Source: Caulobacter radicis (GTDB lineage Bacteria > Pseudomonadota > Alphaproteobacteria > Caulobacterales > Caulobacteraceae). From it: 64,000 nt of DNA. The notes beneath the pieces were generated by a model. That model saw nothing but the letters and a program-made list of their open reading frames with translations, did no database searches and had not been told where the DNA came from. Position 1 is the first letter of the stretch; each line of letters opens with the position of its first letter. Shown one piece after another: positions 19,347 through 25,689 of this stretch. Location: assembly GCF_003094615.1 (NCBI RefSeq), contig NZ_QDKO01000013.1:1-64000 (forward strand), read 5' to 3'. Both the position numbers and the translations under genes were made by a program.

Positions 19347-19615
19347 CAGGAGAACTCGGCCGGCTCGACGCCCGCGGCGGCGCCCTGGCCCAGGACGATC
19401 TTCTCGACCTTCAGGCGCGCGGCCTCGAGCTTCTTTTCGCAGTGCGCCTTCAGGGCCGCTCCGCGCTCGTAGATGTCGATGGAGCGTTCCAGCGGCGCCT
19501 GGCCCGATTCCAGTTCGGACACGATCTTCTCAAGCTCGGCCAGGGCCTGTTCGAAGCTCAGGGCCGAGAGGTCGTGCGCGCCAACACTGGTCGTCGAAGA
19601 AGCGGCGTCGGTCAT
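19346..19615 (-). CDS. xseB: Exodeoxyribonuclease VII small subunit
   Basis: An 89-residue subunit that joins XseA to form the ssDNA exonuclease VII. The conserved core [20 protein letters not shown] and [20 protein letters not shown] (about residues 19-64) is intact, and the length is usual for the family. XseA is not in the window. The xseB-ispA-dxs order is common in proteobacteria; here csaA is inserted between xseB and ispA. Confidence 0.96.
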   Translation of the reverse strand: MTDAASSTTSVGAHDLSALSFEQALAELEKIVSELESGQAPLERSIDIYERGAALKAHCEKKLEAARLKVEKIVLGQGAAAGVEPAEFS

Positions 19616-19681
19616 TTCTACTCCAAGGAGAAGCTCGCACCCTAGTTGGCGTGGGGCCGGCGGGCAACGGGCTGTGAAAGG

Positions 19682-20302
19682 TCAGGCGCGCTCGAAGCGC
19701 TTGACGCACCAGTATTGGAAGCCCTGGTCGAGCGTCTTCTTCAGGCCCCGCGCCTGCAGGGCGTTGCCGATCATCACGTTGAAGAAGCCGTGGGCCACCA
19801 GCAGCACGTCGCGGCCGTCCTGCGACAGGGCGATCAGCGCGTCGGCGGCCGCTTCGGCGCGGGCCTCGGCCTGCTTGCGGGTCTCTTGGCCCATGTGATG
19901 GTCGAAGAACCACCACCAGAAGCGGGCGAAGAAGCCCCATTTCTTGGGCGACAGCTTGATCCAGCTGGGCCACGGCGGCGGCGGCAGGGGCGCCTCGATG
20001 AACATCGGGTCGCGCGGAAAGTCGCGGCCGCCGGCCACGGCCTGGGCGGTCTCGATCGAGCGCAGGCGAGTCGAGGCGACGATCACCTCCGAACGCGCGG
20101 CGATCTCCAGCAGGCAGTCGGGCGGGGTCTGGCCGGGCAGCAGGCCGCCCTCCTCGTAGCGGGCCCACCAGTCGCCATAGGTCTTGGCGTCGAAGCGCAC
20201 CTTGCGCGACAGCGCCGGTTCGCCGTGGCGGGCCAGGACGATGGCCCCGGGCGGGCGGACCACGCTCGAGGCGGTCTGGTCGGCGGTCGGTGCGTCGGCC
20301 AT
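19682..20302 (-). CDS. Histidine phosphatase superfamily protein
   Basis: A 206-residue phosphoglycerate-mutase-like protein. The catalytic phosphohistidine motif is VLARHGEPA (about 20-28), with a second arginine in STRLRSIETAQAV and the C-terminal histidine in VLLVAHGFFNVMIGNAL. A tryptophan/phenylalanine-rich insertion (PPPWPSWIKL, FFARFWWWFFDHH) may sit at a membrane surface or substrate pocket. The ATG at 20302 is chosen because the reading frame upstream of it runs through the HDAC-like gene as a shadow. Substrate unknown. Confidence 0.85.
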   Translation of the reverse strand: MADAPTADQTASSVVRPPGAIVLARHGEPALSRKVRFDAKTYGDWWARYEEGGLLPGQTPPDCLLEIAARSEVIVASTRLRSIETAQAVAGGRDFPRDPMFIEAPLPPPPWPSWIKLSPKKWGFFARFWWWFFDHHMGQETRKQAEARAEAAADALIALSQDGRDVLLVAHGFFNVMIGNALQARGLKKTLDQGFQYWCVKRFERA

Positions 20303-20343
20303 TTTCCTCGACGACCCGATAGCCGCTGACGCGGAGCCGGGTC

Positions 20344-21264
20344 TCATCCTTCCTGAAGCGCTCTGACATGCGCCTTCGCCGAACGGCCGAGCGCTTCGAG
20401 GTCGTACCCGCCCTCGAGCGAGGAGACAATACGCCCTCTGGCCCGATGGTCGGCGACCGACACGATCGCCCTTGTGGCCCAGGCGAAGTCTTCGCTGCGA
20501 AGGCTTTGCGAGGCCAGGGGATCGCGCTCGTGGGCGTCGAATCCGGCCGAGACGAGGATCAGGTCGGGCGCGAAACCATCGACTCGCTCCATCAGCCCCT
20601 CGAACGCCCGTCGCCAGGATTCGCGCGGCGCGCCCGGCGCCAGCGTGGCGTTGACGATGTTGCCCACGCCGGTCTCCGACGGATCGCCGGTGCCGGGATA
20701 GAGCGGCGACTGGTGGATCGAGGCCACCATCACCGTCGGGTCGTGCTCGAACGCGGCCTGGCTGCCGTTGCCGTGATGGACGTCGAAATCGACGATGGCC
20801 ACGCGGGCCAGGCCGCTGGCCTGGGCGACCCGGGCGGCGACCGCGACGTTGGAGAACACGCAAAAGCCCATGGCGACAGCCGGCTCGGCGTGATGACCCG
20901 GCGGCCGAACGGCGCAGAAGGCCCGCCGGCCCTCTCCCGCCGCCACCTGCCGTACGGCCGCAACCGCCGCCCCGGCGGCGCGGCGGGCGGCGATCAGGCT
21001 GCCGGTCGACAGCACCGTGTCCGGGTCCAGCGCATGGATCCCCGCGTGCGGCGCGGCGGCGAAGATCGAATCGACGAAGGCGGCCGGATGCACGCGGGCG
21101 AGGTCGGCCGGATCGACCAGCGGCGCCTCGAAGGCCTCGAGATCCAGCCCCGCCTCGTCCTCCAGCGCGTCGATCACCGCCTTCAGCCGCGCGGGGCTCT
21201 CCACGTGGCCAGGCCCCGGCCGGTGGTCGAGCATGTCGGCGTGGGTGAACAGCGAGACGGCCAT
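20344..21264 (-). CDS. Histone deacetylase family protein (acetylpolyamine/acetoin-type amidohydrolase)
   Basis: A 306-residue zinc deacetylase of the class II HDAC-like bacterial group. Conserved elements include the tandem histidines in RPPGHHAEP, GFCVFSNVAVAA, the zinc ligands in VDFDVHHGNG (Asp, His) and SAGFDAHERDPL (Asp), and the C-terminal SLEGGYD. Known bacterial relatives deacetylate acetylpolyamines or other small acetylated amides; the substrate here is unknown. It begins the minus-strand run toward dxs, with 41 bases to the histidine phosphatase. Confidence 0.92.
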   Translation of the reverse strand: MAVSLFTHADMLDHRPGPGHVESPARLKAVIDALEDEAGLDLEAFEAPLVDPADLARVHPAAFVDSIFAAAPHAGIHALDPDTVLSTGSLIAARRAAGAAVAAVRQVAAGEGRRAFCAVRPPGHHAEPAVAMGFCVFSNVAVAARVAQASGLARVAIVDFDVHHGNGSQAAFEHDPTVMVASIHQSPLYPGTGDPSETGVGNIVNATLAPGAPRESWRRAFEGLMERVDGFAPDLILVSAGFDAHERDPLASQSLRSEDFAWATRAIVSVADHRARGRIVSSLEGGYDLEALGRSAKAHVRALQEG

Positions 21265-21296
21265 GGAACGAGGTTATGCCGGATGGACACCTCCTC

Positions 21297-21360
21297 AAAC
21301 CCTCTCTCTTAGAGAGAGGGAGGGGCCCGCCGCGAAGCGGTGGGAGGGTGAGTGGTTTCG
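21297..21360. repeat. Type A repeat, left copy, bounding a DUF559 remnant
   Basis: Outer palindrome (CCTCTCTCTTAGAGAGAGG core), then a small hairpin CCGC-GAA-GCGG and GTGGGAGGGTGAGTGG. The reverse complement is nearly identical to 21611-21676. The copy carries a GGGAGG ribosome-binding-like motif and the GTG that opens the remnant reading frame. Confidence 0.85.
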
Positions 21361-21617
21361 CTGCTCACAGGAAAATCCCAATTCCTCCGATTGAAAACGC
21401 GTCGCACCCAAGCTTTGCGCAAGGACAGAACCGCCTACGCCCACCGCTTTCGCCGAAGCCAAACCCTGGCCGAGAAGACGCTATGGGCGCTCGTCCGTAA
21501 CCGCCGCCTCGCCGGCTTCAAGTTCATGCGGCAGATCGCGATCGACCGCGGGTCTTGGCCGATCCCGGTGGGACGGCGGCCGATATCCTGGCCGCGCTCC
21601 GATCAACGAGGTCGTAA
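21352..21617 (+). pseudogene. Internally deleted DUF559 endonuclease-like gene
   Basis: A GTG inside the left repeat opens a frame that reads through FRRSQTLAEKTLWALVRNRR and LAGFKFMRQIAID, a clear DUF559 N-terminus (compare the intact gene at 22404-22775). At about 21550 the match stops, and the DUF559 C-terminus resumes in another frame (VLADPGGTAADILAALRSTR, stop TAA at 21615-21617 inside the right repeat). The catalytic middle is therefore deleted with a frame change. The whole remnant lies between inverted type A repeats. DUF559 belongs to the Vsr-like/PD-(D/E)XK nuclease fold by family knowledge. Confidence 0.8.
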
Positions 21618-21676
21618 CCACTCACCCTCCCACGCCTTCGGCGCGGGCCCCTCCCTCTCTCTAAGAGAGAGGGGAT
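21611..21676. repeat. Type A repeat, right copy (inverted)
   Basis: Inverted counterpart of 21297-21360. It has the same outer palindrome (CCCTCTCTCTAAGAGAGAGGG without the last two bases is shared), but the inner hairpin is CGCC-TTCG-GCG instead of CCGC-GAA-GCGG, so pairing is kept while the sequence differs. It contains the stop codon of the DUF559 remnant. Confidence 0.85.
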
Positions 21677-21710
21677 CGGTTTGCAGTGACGCCTGCAGCT
21701 CAAATGCCCC

Positions 21711-22328
21711 CTACACCCCCGCCTTCGCCGCCGGGCGGGCGTTCATCTCGTCAAGCCACCGCTTCACGTTCACCAGTTCCGGATCCGGCCTGAACCGCGC
21801 CATCCGCGCGAAGTCGATGCCCGTAACGGCGAGAATGTCGGCGATGGTCACCCGGTCGCCGGCGATGAACGGACTTTCCGCCAGGCGCCTGTCCAGCACC
21901 CTGATCCCCTTCTCGGCGGCGGCGCGGTTGCTGGCGGCGACCTCCGGGATCTGGGTCTCGATCGCCGCCAGGGCCGGATGGCTGTGGCGCACGGTCAGCA
22001 TCAGCGGCGTGGCCACCAGCATCTCGGCGCGCCTGGCCCACATCTCGATCACCGCGACCTCGCGCGGATCACGGCCGAACAGGTTGGGCTCGGGATAGAC
22101 GCTTTCGAGGTACCGACAGATGGCCACCGACTCGGTGATCGTCGTCCCGTCGTCCATCTCCAGCGCGGGCACGTTGGGCAGGCCGGCCTTGGCCATGTAG
22201 TCGGGCGTGCGGTGCTGGCCGGCGAAGATGTCGACCTCGACGATCTCGACGTCCTCGACCCCCTTCTCGGCCATGAACCACCGCACCCGGCGCGGATTGG
22301 GCGCGCGACGGCTGTCATAGAGCTTCAT
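21711..22328 (-). CDS. Glutathione S-transferase family protein
   Basis: A 205-residue cytosolic GST. The thioredoxin-like N-domain has MKLYDSRRAPNPRRVRWFMA and the cis-proline/GSH-binding stretch NVPALEMDDGTTITESVAICRYL (the NVPAL and TESVAI parts are diagnostic). The helical C-domain has FIAGDRVTIADILAVTGIDF, the N-capping box of GSTs. Likely roles are detoxification or peroxide handling; substrate unknown. It stands alone between the two DUF559 units. Confidence 0.93.
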   Translation of the reverse strand: MKLYDSRRAPNPRRVRWFMAEKGVEDVEIVEVDIFAGQHRTPDYMAKAGLPNVPALEMDDGTTITESVAICRYLESVYPEPNLFGRDPREVAVIEMWARRAEMLVATPLMLTVRHSHPALAAIETQIPEVAASNRAAAEKGIRVLDRRLAESPFIAGDRVTIADILAVTGIDFARMARFRPDPELVNVKRWLDEMNARPAAKAGV

Positions 22329-22352
22329 TCTGATAGTCCTCCCGCGCCCAAT

Positions 22353-22410
22353 AGAGCCCTTCCCCCTTGATGGGGGAAGGGTTGGGATGGGGGTGACGCT
22401 GCGTCAGACG
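22353..22410. repeat. Type B repeat, left copy, bounding the intact DUF559 gene
   Basis: Palindrome with arms CCCTTCCCCC and GGGGGAAGGG around TTGAT, then GGGATGGGGGTGAC and a terminal hairpin GACGC-T-GCGTC. The stop codon of the DUF559 gene (22404-22406, minus strand) lies in that terminal hairpin. Confidence 0.85.
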
Positions 22411-22775
22411 ACAAGCCGCCGTATCTCCATCGCCACCTGCTCGGCCACTTCCTCGGGCTTTCCGAAGGCGTCGCCGTCCCGCACGCGCAGCACGCGATAA
22501 CCCTGCCCGGCCAGCCAGGCGTCGCGCTCGGCGTCATAAAGTTGCTGTTCAGGAAGATCGTGCCCGCCGCCATCGACCTCGATCACGAGCCGCGACGGAT
22601 GATGCACGAAGTCGGCCACGTAGCGGCCGATCGGCGCCTGACGCCGTATGTGGAGATCGAGCGCTCGAAGCGCCTTCCACAGGTTCCGCTCGCTGGCGGT
22701 CATGTCCCGCCGAAGGCGGCGGGCGCGGCCGACGGCGCCGGGGGCGTGCGTCGGCCTTGGTGTTCGTTCTGACAC
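22404..22775 (-). CDS. DUF559 domain protein (Vsr-like endonuclease fold)
   Basis: A 123-residue intact DUF559 protein. Recognisable blocks are ARRLRRDMTASERNLWKALR, HIRRQAPIGRYVADFVHH, LVIEVDGGGHD (candidate catalytic acidic residues) and RDAWLAGQGYRVLRVRDGD. By fold the family is related to very-short-patch repair and PD-(D/E)XK nucleases; no biochemical role is established to my knowledge. The GTG start (22775-22773) lies within the right type B repeat, which also supplies a GGGGG Shine-Dalgarno-like run 9 bases upstream, and the stop lies within the left repeat. The coding region thus fits exactly between inverted repeats. Confidence 0.88.
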   Translation of the reverse strand: MSERTPRPTHAPGAVGRARRLRRDMTASERNLWKALRALDLHIRRQAPIGRYVADFVHHPSRLVIEVDGGGHDLPEQQLYDAERDAWLAGQGYRVLRVRDGDAFGKPEEVAEQVAMEIRRLVV

Positions 22776-22831
22776 GCCGTGTCACCCCCATCCCCGCCCC
22801 TTCCCCCATCAAGGGGGAAGGGAGAGGTGGA
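22765..22831. repeat. Type B repeat, right copy (inverted)
   Basis: Inverted copy of 22353-22410. The terminal hairpin reads GACACG-G-CGTGTC, where the left copy has GACGC-T-GCGTC, so base pairing is preserved by paired changes. It holds the GTG start and presumed ribosome binding site of the DUF559 gene. Confidence 0.85.
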
Positions 22832-22842
22832 GGCAACGGCCC

Positions 22843-24126
22843 TTACAACCCGAACAGCACCCGCGGCATCAGGCCGATCAGCGAGCCGGTCAGGCAGGTG
22901 GCCAGGAAGCCGGCCATCATCGCCTTCCAAACCAGGCTCAGCACTTCCTGGCGGCGCTGGGGCACCAGCACCGAGAAGCCGGCGACGTTCATGCCCACCG
23001 AGCCGATGTTGGCGAAGCCGCACAGGGCATAGGTCATGATCATCCGCGAGCGCTCGTCCAGCGAGGCCGCGCCGGTCTTGGCCATCTGGATGAAGGCGGT
23101 GAACTCGGTGAGGATCAGCTTGGTGCCCAGCAGGCCGCCGGCGCTGCCGGCTTCCTTCCAGGGGATGCCCATCGACCAGGCCAGAGGCGAGAAGATCACG
23201 CCCAGGCCGCGGGTCAGGCTCAGCGGCTGGCCGCCGATCGCCGGCAGCATGGCCAGGAACTTGTCGAGCATGGTGGCCAGGGCCACGAAGACGATCAGGG
23301 TCGCGCCGACGTTCAGCGCGATCTGCAGGCCGTCGGTGGTGCCCTTCATCACCGCGTCGATCGAGCTGCCGTAGGTCTTGTCCTCGGCGGCCAGGTCCAG
23401 ATCGCCGCCCTTTTCCAGCGGATCCGACGGCACCACGATGCGCGCCAGCAGCACGCCGGCCGGGGCCGAGATGATCGAGGCGGTCAGCACGTGGGCGGCG
23501 GCGTTGGGCAGGACGTCGGCCAGGATGGTGGCGTAGGCCACCATGGTCGAGCCGGACACGCAGGCCATGCCGACCGTGATCAGCATGAAGAGTTCCGAGC
23601 GTGACAGCTTGTCGAGATAGGCGCGGATGAAGATCGGGCCTTCGATCTGGCCCATGAAGATGGTGGCGGCGGTGGCCAGGGCCGGCGGGCCGCGCAGGCC
23701 CAGGGTCTTCTGGAACACGAAGCCGAAGCCTTGGGCTGCCCACTTCAGGATCTTCCAGTGCCACAGCAGCGCCGACAGGGCGCAGACCACCAGGATCACA
23801 GGCATCACGCGGAAGGCGAAGATGAAGCCAGCGCCCGGATTGCTGACCGGATAGGGCTGGTCGCCGCCGGCCAGGAAGCCGAACACGAACGCCGTGCCGG
23901 CCTGGGTGGAGGCGCCCAGGCCCTCGACCGCGCCGTTGACGCCGCGCAGCATCTGCTGGGCCTGAGGCAGGCCGAACAGCAGGACGACCAGGCCGACCTG
24001 GATGATCAGGGCGCCGATGGCCAGCACCCACGGGAAGCGCTTGCGGTTTTCGGAGACGAGCCAGCAAAGGCCCAGGGTGAGCGCCAGACCCGCGAGGGCC
24101 TGAACGTTCTCAGGACGGAAAAGCAA
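22843..24126 (-). CDS. Concentrative nucleoside transporter (NupC/CNT family)
   Basis: A 427-residue inner-membrane nucleoside:cation symporter. It is strongly hydrophobic with about eight to ten membrane segments, an AFRVMPVILVVCALSALLWH block, the CNT gate region GQIEGPIFIRAYLDKLSRSE, VSGSTMVAYATIL, and the C-terminal ALCGFANIGSVGMNVAGFS that forms part of the nucleoside site. A TTG at 24126 is chosen as start because it gives the usual short N-terminus (LLFRPENVQALAG) with AAGG upstream; a GTG at 24195 would add 23 atypical residues. The substrate range (purine or pyrimidine) cannot be told from sequence alone. Confidence 0.9.
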   Translation of the reverse strand: MLFRPENVQALAGLALTLGLCWLVSENRKRFPWVLAIGALIIQVGLVVLLFGLPQAQQMLRGVNGAVEGLGASTQAGTAFVFGFLAGGDQPYPVSNPGAGFIFAFRVMPVILVVCALSALLWHWKILKWAAQGFGFVFQKTLGLRGPPALATAATIFMGQIEGPIFIRAYLDKLSRSELFMLITVGMACVSGSTMVAYATILADVLPNAAAHVLTASIISAPAGVLLARIVVPSDPLEKGGDLDLAAEDKTYGSSIDAVMKGTTDGLQIALNVGATLIVFVALATMLDKFLAMLPAIGGQPLSLTRGLGVIFSPLAWSMGIPWKEAGSAGGLLGTKLILTEFTAFIQMAKTGAASLDERSRMIMTYALCGFANIGSVGMNVAGFSVLVPQRRQEVLSLVWKAMMAGFLATCLTGSLIGLMPRVLFGL

Positions 24127-24285
24127 GACGGCAGAACCTTGAATTGTGAAGCGACGCCCCCGCGACGCCGACCAAGGGGCCAGTTTGTCCAACACAAGCG
24201 CGCCCGGCGCAAGCGGCTTGCTTGACCTTCGGCGTCGGGGCGGCGCGTGCTCGTTCGGCGACCAGTTGGCCGCTGGGGAAAGTCA

Positions 24286-24399
24286 TCTCCCTTCCCCCTT
24301 GATGGGGGAAGGGCTGGGGATGGGGGTGGCGCGGCGGTTCAGCCGGCAAGGCCCAAGTCACCCCCACCCAACCCTCCCCCATCAAGGGGGAGGGCTCCC
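24286..24399. repeat. Type B doublet without a gene
   Basis: Two inverted type B units (palindromes at 24288-24312 and 24371-24393) face each other with only about 30 unrelated bases between their inner ends. The layout equals that around the DUF559 gene at 22353-22831 with the gene removed. It separates the nucleoside transporter from the EF-hand gene. Confidence 0.85.
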
Positions 24400-24404
24400 T
24401 CCGT

Positions 24405-25325
24405 TCAAGCCGCGATGCTCACCGACGAGGCCGAGCTGACGCCCTCGCCGCTGGCGGCGCTGCTGGTCGCGGCGTCGGCCAGCTGTTGCAGCAGCTTCTG
24501 CATCATGTCCGAAGCCAGGGAAGAGCTCGACAGCGTGTCGGCCAGGGTCGTGGCGCTGGAAGAATCCGACGCCTGCTTCAGCAGGTCCCCGAACTCCTGG
24601 CCCGACAGGCCGCCATCGCCGTCCGTATCGGCCGCCGAGATCAGGTCGGCGGCGGCGGTGGCCGCATCGGCGCTGTCGGTATTAGCCGCGGCCAGTTCGG
24701 CGGCCGAGACCGTGCCGTCCTGGTTGGTGTCGAGGCTGTCGAACACCTGGCTGACGCCGCCGCCTCCACCAGCGCCGCCGGCGCCGCCTTCACCACCGCC
24801 CGACGGCGGAGGTCCGGGCGGCGGACCGCCGGGTCCGCCGGAAGCCTGGGCCAGGGCCGCGAACTCGCCGCCCGTCAGCACGCCGTCGCCATCGCTGTCG
24901 CCGTCGGAGATCAGGCTGCTGACCGCCGAGGAGATGTCGTCGGACTCGCCCAGCGCGTACGTCAGGGCCGTGGTCAGCTCGTCGGTCGACAGCGCGCCGT
25001 CGGCGTCGGTGTCGAGGCTCTCGAAGATCCCCTGCCCGCCGCCCATGCCCCCCATCTGGCTCATGCCGCCCATCTGGCCGCCTTCCTGCATGGAAAGCAG
25101 CGAGCCGAGGGTTTCAGAGCTGAAATTTTCGCCGCTGGAGCCTTGCGAGCTCATGGGCGGCGGAGGCGGCGGCGGAGGCTCGCCGCTGCCGACCTGCATT
25201 TGTTGCCCAGCGGACGCGCCGCTGGAGGACGAGGCGGCGCTGGCCGCCGACGTCGTCGAGGAGCCGCGCATCGACTGCAGCAACTGCTGCATGATCGAGG
25301 TGCTGCTCAGGCTGGAAACGCTCAA
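24405..25325 (-). CDS. EF-hand calcium-binding protein with low-complexity linkers
   Basis: A 306-residue protein with four canonical EF-hand loops: DTDADGALSTDE, DGDSDGDGVLTGGE, DTNQDGTVSAAE and DTDGDGGLSGQE, arranged as two pairs. Linkers are rich in Gly/Met/Gln and Pro/Gly (PPPPPPPP near residues 50-57; GGPGGPPPGPPPSGGGEGG). Both termini are serine/alanine-rich and similar (SSLSSTSIMQQLLQSM, SSSLASDMMQKLLQQL), so the protein looks internally symmetric. There is no signal peptide or membrane segment; the acidic, disordered character would suit a secreted protein, but the route is not evident. Function unknown. Confidence 0.85.
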   Translation of the reverse strand: MSVSSLSSTSIMQQLLQSMRGSSTTSAASAASSSSGASAGQQMQVGSGEPPPPPPPPMSSQGSSGENFSSETLGSLLSMQEGGQMGGMSQMGGMGGGQGIFESLDTDADGALSTDELTTALTYALGESDDISSAVSSLISDGDSDGDGVLTGGEFAALAQASGGPGGPPPGPPPSGGGEGGAGGAGGGGGVSQVFDSLDTNQDGTVSAAELAAANTDSADAATAAADLISAADTDGDGGLSGQEFGDLLKQASDSSSATTLADTLSSSSLASDMMQKLLQQLADAATSSAASGEGVSSASSVSIAA

Positions 25326-25480
25326 GGCGATGTCTCCTGGAACCGGTGATGCGCGCTATGGCGCGGGCGTTACGCGCGCCCTTGCCCTGGGCGCGTTTCG
25401 GATCCAGCGAAAAACATTCCACATTTCGGCAGGTTACGGCGCTGAAATGCGGACTTGCTCCGCCTTTCCCCACGCGTGTC

Positions 25481-25595
25481 CCTCTCCCCGTAAAATCCCC
25501 GCGAAAGCGGGGACCCAGGAGTTTTATCGTCGAGTGCGGTGGATGCAGAAAAAGCCTGGGTCCCCGCTTTCGCGGGGATTTTACGGAGGGAGAGG
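25481..25595. repeat. Type D long inverted repeat
   Basis: Arms of about 39 bases at 25481-25519 and 25555-25595, each starting or ending with CCTCTCC/GGAGAGG and containing a nested palindrome TCCCCGC-GAAA-GCGGGGA type core next to TAAAAT, separated by 35 bases. The two units are reverse complements, the same doublet logic as types A-C but a different sequence. It lies between the EF-hand and S46 peptidase genes; the 364-base spacer holds no gene. Confidence 0.85.
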
Positions 25596-25612
25596 TCCCC
25601 GCCGCTCCAACG

Positions 25613-25650
25613 AAAAAACGCCGCGACAGCGGATCGGCTGTCGCGGCGTT
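25613..25650 (-). terminator. Intrinsic terminator of the S46 peptidase gene
   Basis: A 14-bp stem (AACGCCGCGACAGC / GCTGTCGCGGCGTT, loop GGATCG) followed on the minus strand by an uninterrupted run of T (complement of the A-run at 25613-25618). It lies about 40 bases after the peptidase stop. Confidence 0.88.
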
Positions 25651-25689
25651 CGTTCGAGATCAGGTCCCTCTATCGAGAGAGGGAAAGGA

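Noticed and set aside
19682..21298. Fusion of histidine phosphatase with an upstream 330-residue domain
   Set aside because: The upstream part is the off-frame shadow of the HDAC-like gene; an ATG at 20302 gives the normal phosphatase start.
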